Part shown: one piece after another, positions 32,690 to 44,553 of the stretch
Layout: every line of letters starts with the position of its first letter
How positions within the stretch are numbered: the stretch's first letter is position 1
NCBI GenBank assembly: GCA_030998225.1
Contig: JAPYXD010000728.1
Coordinates: 186,001 to 250,000, forward strand
From: Diplolepis rosae
Taxonomy: Eukaryota > Arthropoda > Insecta > Hymenoptera > Diplolepididae
Length of the DNA: 64,000 nucleotides
Direction: 5' to 3'
Translations under genes and position numbers: made by a program
Notes under the pieces: generated by a model
Seen by the model: only the letters and a program-made list of their open reading frames with translations
Told to the model about the DNA's origin: nothing
The model's database searches: none

Positions 32690-33530
32690 CTGGAAAAAAA
32701 AAGATGTTAGCAAATAGGTCAGAGACGCTTGATACTTGAATCACCAAGAAACCGCCTAACATTATTACTTTATATTAGGTGTTTTGAAGAATCAATGCTT
32801 TTTAAAGTTATAATATATTTTAAAGATAAAAAATTATAATATTTATTAGATTTCAAAAGGTTCAAGAGGAAGTTAAAAAGAAATATCAAAATAAAAAATT
32901 GGAAACAATGGGTTTTCAAATTTCAGAAATAACTCTATTGTCTGTCGAACTTAAAGACATAGTATTCTTTAAAACGGAATCTCATATTTGTCCATTTTAT
33001 TAAACTAACTTATAACAATTTACCAACACACCAATTCTATTGTTAAAATTAGATAATAATATCTGAAGGTCAAGTAAAACAATTTATACGCTCGAAAAAT
33101 GTGTCAACATATGTTGATATATGTTTCAAGTATAGCTCAATCTTTGTTGAAAATAAATAATTAACTACTCAAGAATTAATAATTGAGGATCTCAAAATTA
33201 GGATCAAATAGTACTATTTTTCTCGCAATAAATGTCTCTGAACAATTCTTTCTCAAATGCATATTTTTCAAAATGAGTGCCATTTTTATAAACTTGGGAA
33301 TTCGCTTAAACATCTAATTTTCAAAACTTTTAATCTGTATCAGATAGAATTCTTGATCATTATAATCAGTGACTGAATTCCTGTTTTACACTCAGTCGTT
33401 TTTAAGTCATACACAATCATTATAAACTGCAAGTCAATCACTTTTAACTAATTGAAAACCACGAACTGAGTCACTGATTGAAATTGTAAAGATCATCAAC
33501 CGTGATTGAACTCGCCCGAATCCCCACTTG
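32690..33530 (-). other. Start of the upstream plexin intron; no gene seen
   Basis: AT-rich DNA without transposon or exon signals that I can recognise. The preceding plexin exon (Sema domain) is not found further right in the window, so the intron probably exceeds 31 kb. Confidence 0.5.
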
Positions 33531-33540
33531 ATTGAATAAC

Positions 33541-34236
33541 ACGGTTCCAGCGATGTTTCCGCTTCTCGAAACAGTCCTGGAACTCGAGTACGCTCGTCGC
33601 ATTATTTTCAACTGTCGTTATGTCATCGAATCACTGCCCTTTGAGTGGTTTTTTTAGTTTTTGAAACAGCCAAAAATCACAGGGGGCTATGTCGGGACTG
33701 TACGGTGGTTGTCAAAGCAATGCGATACTGTGTTTACTTAGAAACTGCTGCAAAAGACTCGATGAATGCGCTGGCGCGTTATCGTGGTGAAGAAGCCAGT
33801 CACCGCACAAACGCGAGTCATTCCTAAAATCTTGTTCAAAATTTCCCAAACAGTAGTTTTCTGTATTCCGAGATCATTTTCTAGTTCACGAACAGTTAAT
33901 CAACGATCATCTTTAATCGCAAGTCGCATCCGCTCAATATTATCCGATGTTTTTGTCGTCGAAGGTCGGCCAGAACGAGAATCACTATCAACAGAAGTGC
34001 GGCCTCCTTTGAAACGATTATACCACTCTTTTATTCGTGTTTTGCTCATGCAATCATTCCCAAAGGCCTTCTGCATCATCTGAATAGTTTCTGAACTCGT
34101 TTTTCATGGTTGAAAACAAAATTTGATGCAAATTCGTTCATCTTGTTTTTCAGTCATTTTTAACAATCACAAAATCGCTCGAACACTATGGCGCGGAGAT
34201 CTAAAGGTAGGCCCGATACTTTACGGACAGACCTCG
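33541..34236 (-). mobile_element. mariner-like remnant 3 (5' end kept, middle deleted)
   Basis: The right end reads, on the minus strand, CGAGGTCTGTCCGTAAAGTA, a familiar mariner terminus, next to TA at 34237. The minus strand encodes the HTH half of a transposase: TEKQDERICIKFCF, RIKEWYNRFKGGRTSVDSDS and RELENDLGIQKTTVWEILNK. It then passes into a rearranged C-terminal region and the far terminus is not found. Several stops are present. Confidence 0.75.
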
Positions 34237-34429
34237 TACGTTGCGGATAGAGGGGCTTTTCATTAATCATTTTTGAAGGTTTGACCGAGAAAAACAAAGC
34301 ATGTTATATCAAGCTAGTCTAGTGCAAATCTTCACACTTTTCAATAATAATTTGGAAACCATACTGAATATTTTATTGTCATCTCAGGTTCGTCATGAAT
34401 GAGAGATTGCAAGGTAAACTTTGTAAGAT

Positions 34430-34742
34430 TTTTGGGGTACACATCACGGAAATTGCGGGAGTTATTTACGAACTTTTTTCGTCAGTCAGATGAGGCGACA
34501 GAGACAATTTTCCATCAATTGCAGGTTTTCACAACGATAAAGTTGGCTGCCCATACTTTCAAGTTTTCGTAACGAACTTAGTTTGATCCGCTAGATTGCG
34601 ACACTTAATGGTGCAAAAAATGACGAAAAAATTACGGTGCTAACGCAAATCACGCAATTGTTCCCCCATATGCGGGAGTTATTGATAATTCCCACGAAAA
34701 TTATAGGTAACTCCCGCATTTTTCGTGTGTACCCCAAAAAGG
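34430..34742. repeat. 300-bp unit with short inverted ends
   Basis: TTTTTGGGGTACACATCACG with GCGGGAGTTAT (34431-34464) is repeated in inverted form at 34706-34740 (ACTCCCGCATTTTTCGTGTG then TACCCC). It is a small foldback/MITE-like unit with no coding content. Confidence 0.55.
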
Positions 34743-34799
34743 GAATTTTCTTTCCGCGTTTCAGGCAAAAAAATTGACCATTTCTATGCATCCATGAGA

Positions 34800-34934
34800 A
34801 ATAGTATATTACGACCCTAGGCCAGAAAGTTTGAGTTCCTGGCGTATGTGTTATAAATGCCGAGGCGAAGCCGAGGCATTCATATCACATACGCCAGGGT
34901 ATCCAACATTCTGGCTGTGGGTCGTATACTATTT
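34800..34934. repeat. 135-bp palindrome with GAGGCGAAGCCGAGG at its tip
   Basis: The left arm ATAGTATATTACGACCC...CTGGCGTATGTG pairs with CACATACGCCAGG...GGGTCGTATACTAT. The tip holds GCCGAGGCGAAGCCGAGGC, itself a perfect inverted repeat. Two further copies of the tip motif follow at 34968-34986 and 35026-35042. Confidence 0.85.
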
Positions 34935-35095
34935 TTCTTGATTTCCAGCCGAAAGTAGGCCCAAAACCGAGGCGAAGCCGAGGTTTTGTAGGGGGCAGGG
35001 GGAGGTCCGCCCAACTTTTGCAAAACCGAGGCGAACCCGAGGTAGTTGCTGGTCGGGGCGGGCATTAGAAACTTTAAAATAAAATTTAATCATAC

Positions 35096-35786
35096 TGTTG
35101 TTCGTTGCTGGCCGTGCTGCTAACTCAGAATTCACGTTGACTGAAGAGCCGTACCAAATCTCTCAAAACGTTTGAATTGAGAGATCTCTTATTATTTATT
35201 AATGAGCAAGGTTAAGAAATCAACAAATGGCTAATTTCTATTAAGATTTAATTAATATAAACAAAAAGAGAAAGGGAACACAATTTTAAAGATAATATAT
35301 ACTGTAAGCTTTAAGTAACTTACAGGAGTTTACATTACAAGAGTTCCTGAGATCAAGAGAACTCATTCGATTACAAAATGCAACTAACTTAAGGAGCTGG
35401 TAAAAGTAGTGAAAAATACGCATTAAGTGGGGGTGACAATTTCAAAAGGTGGACGATGGTTAAATCGTAAACATTGGGAAAAAGGCGAATTTCAATATAC
35501 TGCTGAAATCCCAGACAGGGGAGGCGCAGTGACCATTGTGTGAGCCTATTATGGGATTAAGGCAGACCTATGCTTGAGTTTAATGTGTACGGTATTACGC
35601 TAATAAACATAAACTCCTAAACTTATACAGTTTCTAGTTTTCTTCAAGATTCAGTTAAATGAGTCTTTGGTGATTGAAAGCTTAGAGTTATAAAATAATC
35701 CTTAAAAATTCAGTATCGGCACGTTTTACAAGAAACAGATTTTTTCTTCCGTCGTCAATTAAAACTCGTGTTGTAAAGTCACAACA
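35096..35786 (-). repeat. 3' LTR of the BEL/Pao element
   Basis: 691 bp, TG...CA ends, preceded by the CATAC duplication at 35091. Its twin is 41450-42140. Confidence 0.95.
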
Positions 35787-36064
35787 TGCCGGCCCCCTTG
35801 AACTGTCATGTTCAAAGCAATTGGTCAAAGGTGATAGTTATAATACATCAACTTTAGAATTTGTTAAACAATTATAGTCAAGCAATTGATATAAATAGGA
35901 TACGGAGACTAATAATAGTTTAAGCATAAGATAATCAGAGCTAATCATAAAGGAGTTCTAACATACCAGGCGAGATAGTTGATAAAAAATGAATATATCG
36001 CTGAAATGATTGTAAATTGCATACATCTTAATACTAAATACATATAATTCAGTGATTAGAAGTA
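35787..36064 (-). other. BEL/Pao 3' untranslated region
   Basis: Between the integrase stop (36065) and the 3' LTR. On the minus strand the last bases before the LTR are CAAGGGGGCCGGCA, a purine-rich stretch suitable as polypurine tract. Confidence 0.6.
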
Positions 36065-37640
36065 TCATATAACGTCGATTGGTAGTGGGGACAAATTTTT
36101 AATACTACGCTTATATTCGCCATGTGCAGTTTTGATCGTTACCACTCGAACAATTCCATCCGTTCCTGGATGAACGGCAATTATACGGCCTAAGCTCCAT
36201 CGCATAGGAGGTGCATTATCATCTCGAATCGTTACTAGTTTGCCGACCTGAATGTTCTGAGTGGCACCTTTATGCCATTTTTTACGCACAGTTAGCTCGT
36301 GGAGATACTTCTTGTTCCATTGAGCCCAAAAGTGTTGCTTTATTCGCTGAACCTGCTGCCAAGAGGAAAGTTGATTTGGCGGCACGTTCATCAAATTGTG
36401 CTCTGGCACGTTTGTTATTGAGTCACCTATAAGAAAGTGACCTGGGGTGAGAGCAACTAAATCGTTTGGGTCTGAAGGTATATGTGTTAAAGGGCGTGAA
36501 TTTAAGATACCCTCTACCTCAGTTGAGAAGGTCGTGAATTCTTCATAAGTTAAAATTCTTTCTCCGATAACGCGAGTAAAGTGGTGCTTAAAAGATTTTA
36601 CCGCGGCTTCCCAGAGTCCGCCGAAGTGTGGCGAACGCGGAGGAGTAAAATGCCAATTGATTCCTGCATAATTCGCAAGATTACGAGAGATTTCGTTGAT
36701 ATTTTCTTCATTGTTTAAGAATTGATATAATTCCGCTAATTCTCGTTTTGTACCTTTAAAATAAGTCGCATTATCGGAATAAAGATCAGAGCTTATTCCG
36801 CGTCTTGCAAAAAATCTTTTTAAGCATGCTAGAAAAGCTTCAGTAGTCAAATCACTGACGATTTCGATATGCACCGCCTTCGTAGCAAAACAAACAAAAA
36901 TAGCGGTATAGATTTTCACCTTGACTCGATTTCTATGTTTTTTTTCTTTCATGAAAAAAGGGACCGCAGTAGTCGATTCCGGCATGTTTAAAGGCTCTCT
37001 CGAAGACAGTTCTGTCCTTAGGAAGTTCTCCCATCACGTAAGTTGGAAATTGTGGTTTAGCGCGAAAACAAGCAACACACTTACGAATTACGTTTTTTAC
37101 TGTATTTTTTCCGTTAACGATCCAGTAATTGTTTCGAATAGCATTAAGTGTTGCTTGCGTGGCAGAGTGAAGCAGCTTCAAATGTTGATCGCGAATAATA
37201 AGATGCGTTAAATTATGATTTTTCGGTAGAAGAATCGGATGTTTTTGCGAATATGTGAGATCGGAGTGTCTAAGCCTACCTCCCACTCTGAGAAGACCCT
37301 CAGAGTCCAAGAAAGGGTTAAGGGGAGTTAACCGTCCGTCGATCTGGTTTCCTTCTTCTAGGATTTTTAATTCTCTTGAAAACGTTTCGCGTTGTACGAG
37401 TTTTACTACACATATCGTTGCTCTTTTAAGTTCGTTAGAAGAGAGAATGCCATTTATACCTATCTTGCGAACCTTGATATCAATAAATCTTCGAATATAA
37501 GCTACTACGCGTATAAGTTTGGAAAAATTTCCAATATTTTGAAAGAGGGTATTCGCTATTTCGTTTGTATAATTTGAGCCTTCGTTTTCGGTTTCGTTTC
37601 TACACGTTAGATGTACAAATGCTTTCTTTTGTTCAGGAAC
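36065..37640 (-). pseudogene. BEL/Pao integrase region (one frameshift)
   Basis: About 37625-36933 carries the linker and the integrase zinc-binding domain: LIIRDQHLKLLHSATQATLN and CVACFRAKPQFP. The catalytic core begins with AGIDYCGPF (first Asp). A frameshift in an A-run near 36945 moves to the frame 36985-36065, which carries SSDLYSDNATYFKGTKRELA (second Asp), SPHFGGLWEAAVKSFKHHF (catalytic Glu) and the C-terminal domain ending RSIKNLSPLPIDVI. The integrase inserts the cDNA. The shift probably inactivates this copy. Confidence 0.9.
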
Positions 37641-37651
37641 CGTTTCAAATT

Positions 37652-40600
37652 CTAAAAATCACAGAAACCATGTATTTGAAGTGATCTGTAATCATCTATT
37701 AGTATTTTACGTTTGATATTGAACTCTTGAAGGAGAGGCAAATGATTTCGATAATCAAGCCAGGCTGTGTACACTTGCTGTGGCACAGACTCATCCCATC
37801 CGAGTTCTAATAACCATAAAGATTGCATTATCAATTTTGCCTGTAAGATAACTGGGCCTAGCAATCCTAGTGGGTCAAATAGCTGAGCGATTTGTGATAA
37901 TATCGTTCTCTTTGTTACTGGCTCTTCGATTTTTGCCTGATTTACTGTGTGCATCAGTGAGTCTGATTTGGGATTCCAATAAACACCAAGTGTTTTAGTT
38001 GTATCTCCCAAATTCAAACACATATGCGAGCCATTAACCCTTTCGGATAAGCTATTCATAAGGTCAGGCTCATTTGAGGCCCACTGTCTCAAATTCATGC
38101 CACCCCTATGAGTAACTTGTATTAATTCGTTAATCAGTCGTTTCGCTTTTTCGAGTGTCTGCGCTCCCGATAAAAGATCGTCCATATAAAAATCTTCCTT
38201 TAATGCGATAGCTGCATTTGGGAACAATTCTGATTCGTCATTAGCCAATTGAATTAATGATCGAGTAGCTAAAAAGGACGCAGAGGAAGTCCCATAGGTA
38301 ACGGTATTTAATGTGAAGATTTTTATAGGTTGATTAGAATCTGTCCGCCATAGAATTTTATGATATTTTCGATCACTTGGATGCAATTCGATTTGCCGGT
38401 ACATTTTTTCAATATCGGCTGTTACCACATATGTGTGTGATCGAAAACGGACGAGTAAGGAGAACAAATCATCTTGAACTTTAGGGCCTACCATGAGTGT
38501 GTCATTTAATGAGACTCCGGTTGACGTTTTTGCCGATGCATCAAAAACGACTCGAAGCTTTGTTGTTAAACTCGATTGCTTTATTACCGAATGATGCGGT
38601 AAAAAGTAACCGTCACGAATAGAAGCTGTTTTGTCTTCACTCATGTGGCCTAGTTCTTCATATTCCTTCATAAAGGTAATATATTGTGTTTTGTGATCTG
38701 ATTCCTTGGATAAAGATCGTTCTAACGAATGAAATCGCTTAAGTGCTCTATTATATGAATCACCGAGTTCGTTTACGTTTTCTCTAAAAGGAAGTTTTAC
38801 GATATATCGTCCCGATTTTGGATTGCGCGATGTGTTTTTTATATAATGTTCCTCACATTCGTTTTCTTCGTTTGATAATGTTTTGTCGTGAGGACCATTT
38901 TCAATTTCCCAAAATTCCGATATTTTATTATGTAGTAAATTTAATGATAAATTACAAGCAGACACATTTGAAAGCTTCGCACCCGGAATTTTTCCTCCCA
39001 ATATCCATCCGAGATGAGTTTTTTGTAGAATCACGTTATTATTCGCCAGAGATACTTGTCCGACACATAGTAGTTTCAGAAATATTTCAGCTCCAATAAG
39101 AACGTCAATTGATCTGGATATGTGGAATTCTGGATCAGCAAGATGGATATTGGAAGGGATTTTTAAAGCAACTCTGCTTATTGGTTCGCTTGGAGTATAT
39201 TCGTTAATTTCTGGCGTTATCAGAAATGTCAGACAAGCAGAGTATTTATTTAACCGCGATTGAATAGTGCTATTTGTTATTTTATTGACGCTCGAACTCA
39301 TTTGATTTACTCCGCCGAGAGGAATCTCAAGCTCGCGTTGTCTAAGTCCCAATTTTGTCGCTAGTTTCTCGGTTATAAAATGTACTTGTGAGCCGTTATC
39401 AAGCAGAGCCCTACACTTATGGGGGTTGCCTTCACGATCTAGTATGTGGATAATTGCTGTCGATAATAAAACCTGGGAGGGAGTTGTACTGTGTAAACTG
39501 GCAAGATTTACTTGAGCTGACATTTTTACATCATCGTCTCGATGTAAAAGTGTGTGATGCCTTTTTTTACACGTTTTACACATACTCGCATTGCAATTTT
39601 CCACAGAGTGATTTGATCGGAGACAATTAAAACAGAGATTAAGATTTTTTACGATATTTAAACGTTCAGATAAATTTGCTTTTACTAATTTTTCACAACT
39701 TTGCGTAAAGTGTGCGCCTTTGCAGATATAACAAAAGGCCTTCATTGCCGCGTAAGTTACGGCTGGTCGATTTGAATTTAATTGATAATTTGATTGACGG
39801 TTGTGGTGATTACGGTTCTGATTATCACTACGCGACACGTTCCTTTCGGATCTATCGATTTTCGTTGGTAGTCTATTTGTTTCTAGTACCTTTTCTCGGC
39901 AATGCAAAAATTCGAGTAATTCTTCCATTGTCGGAGAGGTATTGCCCTGAATATGTTCTTTCCACTTTAAACGAGTTTGTGGATCTAATCTTGAGGTTAC
40001 TGCATAAATTGGAAAGGCTTGCAAAAAAGGTTTATTTAGAGCCTCTAATGCGCGGTAATGTTTTGTAACGTTATTTAAAAGATCTCCTATAGAAGTTGCT
40101 GATGCATTTGTGCAACTTGGTAATTCAAAAAATGATTTTACGTGATTATTAATCACAGCCGTCGGATCGTCATAATATTTTTCCAAGATTTTCCACGCTA
40201 CTTGATAATTCGCGTCAGTAGTTTCGAGCGATTCTATTCTATCCGCTGCCTTTCCAGTCAGACACGAACGCAAAAATATAAGTCTCTGAGAATCGGTATA
40301 TCTCTTGTCATTATGAACCGCGGATTTAAAGGTGTCGCTAAAACCCGGCCATTTTTCATAAGAGCCACTGAAAGTTGGTAAATTTAATGCTGGTAATTTA
40401 AGATTAACAACATTTTCACTAGCTCCGACATGTTGTGGACTCATATTACCGCTGAAATCGCGCGAAGGTGATCGATTTAAGGATGGATTGCTCACAATTA
40501 TCGGTTCCTTTTCGTTAAGTAATGTTTGTGCTTTCGCGCATGCCGTAGAGAGCCTGTCTTCGAAATCGCCTCTTTGTTCATATTCGGCCTCGATTTGTGC

Positions 40601-40810
40601 GTCCGATACTAATGACTCTATTTCAGTTTGCTTATCTTCGAAACTATCCTTTAAATTTTCTGCTTCTGTAATTTTACGTTTTAACTCTATTATATTTATC
40701 TCTTCCGGAGATTTGTTAAGAAAATTTTCGAATCGCGTTAATTTTGTTTTTAAGGCACCTCGAAGCCTTTCTAGTTTGCTGATACGAGATTCGTTCGACA
40801 TTTTATACAA
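37652..40810 (-). pseudogene. BEL/Pao Gag-protease-reverse transcriptase polyprotein, truncated by deletion
   Basis: 1052 codons from an ATG at 40810 with no stop. Order: N-terminal coiled-coil gag (SKLERLRGALKTKLTRFE), a DUF1759-type gag core (LPTFSGSYEKWPGFSDTFKS), and zinc knuckles (CYICKGAHFTQSC, CFNCLRSNHSVENC, CKTCKKRHH). An aspartic protease follows (ALLDNGSQVHFITEKLATKL), then RT with ADIEKMYRQIELHPSDRKYH and the catalytic FYMDDLLSG. The frame ends at IHGFCDF-stop, where intact relatives continue into RNase H. Several hundred codons are missing before the next block. Otherwise it is intact, matching the recent LTR age. Confidence 0.92.
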
Positions 40811-41034
40811 CTGAGATAGGGTACGCCAAATATGAAATAATGAGAATGTACGGTCACTTCGAAATATAAGTATGACTCAAAAAACAAACATGCAAGACTT
40901 ACCCTTTTGATGCTCTGGTGATGGGACACTACACAAATATTATAAACCCAATATTATAATGCACCATACACTGTTAAATTTTACAATTCTCTAACACTCC
41001 ACATTCACTGCTGATTTCACGTGCACGTTAAGAT

Positions 41035-41270
41035 TTCTCGTTCTCGTCGAATCTCTGGATGATGTTTTCGTTTTCGCTTGGTTACTCGTTCAAATTCTCG
41101 TTCCAATTCTCGTTCAAGTTCTCGTTCAAATTCTCGTTCAAGTTCTCGTCTAATTTCTGGTTTAAATTCTCGTTCAAGTTCTCGTTTGGTTACTCGTTCA
41201 CGTTCTCGTTTTGTTCCTCGTTCACGTTCTCGTTCTGTTAGTTGTTTACGTTCTCGTTTTGTTAACAATC
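41035..41270. repeat. Hexamer-based tandem repeat in the BEL/Pao leader
   Basis: About 39 degenerate hexamers built from TTCTCG and TTCAAG/TTCAAA words. Because the unit is a multiple of three, it is open in several frames (Ser/Arg, Phe/Ser and Glu/Arg reads). It lies in the 5' leader between the LTR and the gag ATG, so I treat it as noncoding. Confidence 0.9.
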
Positions 41271-41432
41271 ATTGTTTGATAATATGTATTCCCACTCGTT
41301 TTTGCTGGAAGATTTTTATACGTTGAATCTTCGCTTTCCGTTTATTTAAGCTGATGTCAGGGATGACAACGTTGACTTGCTCATTAATTTGATTGTAAGC
41401 GATGATGCCGTTTATCCATTGAAGCTGGATTC

Positions 41433-41446
41433 GGCTCGAAGGACCA
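41433..41446 (-). promoter_or_regulatory. Primer-binding site of the BEL/Pao element
   Basis: On the minus strand TGGTCCTTCGAGCC begins three bases after the 5' LTR. The TGG start fits the CCA end of a tRNA primer. The tRNA identity was not determined. Confidence 0.75.
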
Positions 41447-41449
41447 AAA

Positions 41450-42140
41450 TGTTGTTCGTTGCTGGCCGTGCTGCTGACTCAGAATTCACGTTGACTGAAG
41501 AGCCGTACCAAATCTCTCAAAACGTTTGAATTGAGAGATCTCTTATTATTTATTAATGAGCAAGGTTAAGAAATCAACAAATGGCTAATTTCTATTAAGA
41601 TTTAATTAATATAAACAAAAAGAGAAAGGGAACACAATTTTAAAGATAATATATACTGTAAGCTTTAAGTAACTTACAGGAGTTTACATTACAAGAGTTC
41701 CTGAGATCAAGAGAACTCATTCGATTACAAAATGCAACTAACTTAAGGAGCTGGTAAAAGTAGTGAAAAATACGCATTAAGTGGGGGTGACAATTTCAAA
41801 AGGTGGACGATGGTTAAATCGTAAACATTGGGAAAAAGGCGAATTTCAATATACTGCTGAAATCCCAGACAGGGGAGGCGCAGTGACCATTGTGTGAGCC
41901 TATTATGGGATTAAGGCAGACCTATGCTTGAGTTTAATGTGTACGGTATTACGCTAATAAACATAAACTCCTAAACTTATACAGTTTCTAGTTTTCTTCA
42001 AGATTCAGTTAAATGAGTCTTTGGTGATTGAAAGCTTAGAGTTATAAAATAATCCTTAAAAATTCAGTATCGGCACGTTTTACAAGAAACAGATTTTTTC
42101 TTCCGTCGTCAATTAAAACTCGTGTTGTAAAGTCACAACA
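41450..42140 (-). repeat. 5' LTR of the BEL/Pao element
   Basis: 691 bp, twin of 35096-35786, followed by the CATAC duplication at 42141-42145. Confidence 0.95.
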
Positions 42141-42145
42141 CATAC

Positions 42146-42847
42146 AATAACTGCAAAAAGAAAATTGAAAATCAAAAATTTTTTAAAAATTAACAAAGAC
42201 CAGAGAAAATTTATTATTCGATAACAATATTAATATTAATCAACAGTAACTTTAAAATAACACATCCAGTAATACTAATCTTATTACAATAATTATTATT
42301 ACTTTTATTAATACAATTATTAATATAAAATAAACCGTGTACATACATTTTTTGTTGTTCTTTTCAAGAGTTACACTTTCGTGCAATTGCATGAAGTCAC
42401 ATTAAATTAAATTAAACAAACGCATTATACGATGAATTTAGCGACATTACTGAGCCGAAAAAAATAAAAAAAGGCCACAAAAGTCGTTCATTCTGGAGTA
42501 AAATGCGGCCGGGAAGACCGTACTTTCGGCTAGGAGACCAAGAAAAATAATATTCTATTATAGCGTATTTACTTTCTTAAAACTGCTAGGAACTCAGAAA
42601 AAACGTTAACTCATTTAATTATCTTAATTTTTTACGACATTAATGTTTCCTATAGACAGAAATGGGGTTACACGAATTCAAATGCTGGTAAAATAGGGAC
42701 CCAGTCACATGTACCTATGGATCCATGACCTTGAAATGTTTTTTATTTCTTATTTATTTGATATGTGCACATATTAATAAAAGGGATTTGAGACCTTACA
42801 GGTCAAAAGATGTTTCTTTTACTTCAGCGAAAAGTATCGAAATTGAA
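42146..42847. other. No gene recognised
   Basis: AT-rich. It contains the right inverted end (42528-42562) of the small element interrupted by BEL. The rest is featureless. Confidence 0.5.
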
Positions 42848-44424
42848 ACTATTGATAACTCTTGATCATATTCAAAAATGTTTCAGACAAAAGCTTCAGT
42901 GTTTGAGAAGGCCGTCATACTATACCACTCTATTTTTTTATCGGTGGAGACGCTGAAGCTACGTCAAGGTCAACTCCACTTTTTTAAATGGAACCATGTA
43001 TTTTTTTTTCGATGACATTATTACCGATTTTTAAACGAATTCAGCGACCTACAACACAAGGTCATTCTAATCAAGAAAAGTATAAAAACAGTCGAAAAAT
43101 CAAAACATATCAGAACAATCACTTTCAAAGGATCCACTAACCTTGGTTTGGGTCTACCCACAGAAGATGCTCGAAGTGCTGACCCTCGACTTGTAAACAC
43201 TTGTTAATTCGCTGATAAAAAAAGACCGTCTAACTTTAGCCAAAATTAGTGGTGTAATTTCGGTACATCCTCGGCGTATTCTTTCTTTCATGTCGTCAGG
43301 CAGGGTAGGCGCTACCGCCATTACGCCTTCTTTGACAAAAAGTAATCTGGTGATGTTAGATCTGGCGAACAAGGTGACCAAGCTACAGGACGGCCTCGTC
43401 CTATCCACTTTTCGTCAAAAATCTCATTCATCACTCGTCTTGAACACAGAGCATTATGAAATGGTGCACCGTCGTGTTGCATCCACATGTTTATGCGAAC
43501 ATGTAAGGGCACGTCTTCCATTAATTGAGGCAGTCCTTATAGCAGAAGGTTTGCGTTAACTTGCCCAGTCAAGCGACCTTCAAAAAAATATGGAGCAATG
43601 ACGGGATCGCCGACAATGCCGCACCAACAATTTAGGGACCACGGATGTTGAAATGATACAGTTCTCATCCATCGAGGATTCTCATTCGCTCAATAATGCA
43701 TATTATGACTATTCACATTTCCCGTATTTGCGAAGTTAGCTTCATCAGAAAAAAGCACATGACTAAAAAATGAGACATCTGTGCGCATTTTTCTACGAAT
43801 CCAATTACAGAAATTGACGCGCTTTAGCAAATCATTGCCGTACAAATCCTGATGTAATGACAAACGATACGGATGGAACTTGTGTTGATGTAAGATTCTT
43901 AATACAGATCGCTGACTAATTCCACTCTTTTTTTCCATTTGCCTGCTGCCCGCATGTGGATTTAGTGCAGCAAAAGCTAAGATAGCAGCCACATTATTTT
44001 CATTAACAATTGGTCGACGCTTAACTCGTGTTTGCTTCACTGTACCGAGGCGATAGAAACGGTCAGCTAATCGCTTAAAAGTCATGGGCGATTTTTGTTG
44101 CCTATCCGGATAGCAAGCCGCATAGAAATCTTGTGCGTTTCTGTAATGTTTACGGCATTCCCCTAGCACTATAAAAATATTAAAATATTCTTGAAAATCG
44201 TTCATTTTCGCGTTCCGATGTACTCGCATTAGAAGGTAATGCGTGACTAACTAATATGTCAACAGAAAATGCTTACTTTCTGCGGATGTCAACAATATCC
44301 TATCGATCTGTATTATCATGGGTATAGTAAGAAATTAAAATGAATGCAAATGATTTTTCGAGTATTTTCATACTTTGCGTGACTAGAATGACCTTGCGAT
44401 GTAAGTCGCTGAATTCGTCTTAAG
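42848..44424 (-). mobile_element. DD41D mariner-like element, copy B (both ends truncated)
   Basis: Inverted relative to copy A at 22113-23938 and very similar along its length. The outermost part of the left end and most of the right terminal repeat are missing, and the match stops at AATTCGTCTTAA (about 44424). It encodes the broken transposase at 43154-44205. Confidence 0.85.
43154..44205 (-). pseudogene. DD41D mariner-like transposase, copy B
   Basis: It starts MNDFQEYFNIFIVLGECRKH at ATG 44205. The HTH (SRQMEKKSGISQRSVLRILH) and first Asp (SHVLFSDEANF) are kept. It then meets the same TGA after HNMHY as copy A. Further frames give MWMQHDGAPFHNAL (second Asp), SPDLTSPDYFL (third Asp) and TEITPLILAKVRRS. 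A frameshift at about 43325 interrupts the third-Asp region and the tail is shifted. Confidence 0.88.
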
Positions 44425-44553
44425 GGAGTTGGTCAGGTACCCAGCTAGTCAAAAAAAGGTACACTCACGATTTAACTCGAGTAGTTCTAGATATGGCAAC
44501 GTCGCTTGAAATTCACATGTATGCTCGTATATGTGTATAGTCCGTTAGTGGTA
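44425..44553. other. Short flank of the foldback, probably upstream region of the Mutator-like gene
   Basis: Removing the foldback insertion would place this about 50 bp upstream of the ATG at 59894. It contains TGGCAAC near 44494 and GTGTATAGTCCGTTAG. A promoter or 5' untranslated role is an inference. Confidence 0.4.

Larger units (their letters stand above)
35096..42140 (-). mobile_element. BEL/Pao LTR retrotransposon, 7045 bp, recent insertion
   Basis: LTRs 35096-35786 and 41450-42140 (691 bp each, TGTTG...CAACA) appear identical except for one A/G difference near the start. The 5-bp duplication CATAC flanks both ends (35091-35095 and 42141-42145), as expected for BEL/Pao. Transcription is on the minus strand, so the right LTR is the 5' LTR. 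Coding is gag-protease-RT (40810 to 37652), then integrase (37640 to 36065). An internal deletion and a frameshift make it defective despite its youth. Confidence 0.95.
34924..42565. mobile_element. Small inverted-repeat element interrupted by the BEL retrotransposon
   Basis: TACTATTTTTCTTGATTTCC followed by AGCCGAAAGTA (34926-34958) recurs inverted at about 42528-42562. Without the BEL insertion the unit is roughly 600 bp. It includes two GAGGCGAAGCCGAGG-type motifs on the left and AT-rich sequence on the right. No transposase is present. Confidence 0.5.

Noticed and set aside
34880..35135. Two minus-strand frames with repeated GFASV-like words
   Set aside because: The repeats come from the GAGGCGAAGCCGAGG motif read in frame; no independent coding signal.
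41017..41326. Frames rich in Arg/Glu, Ser/Arg or Phe/Ser
   Set aside because: A hexamer tandem repeat is open in all frames by construction.
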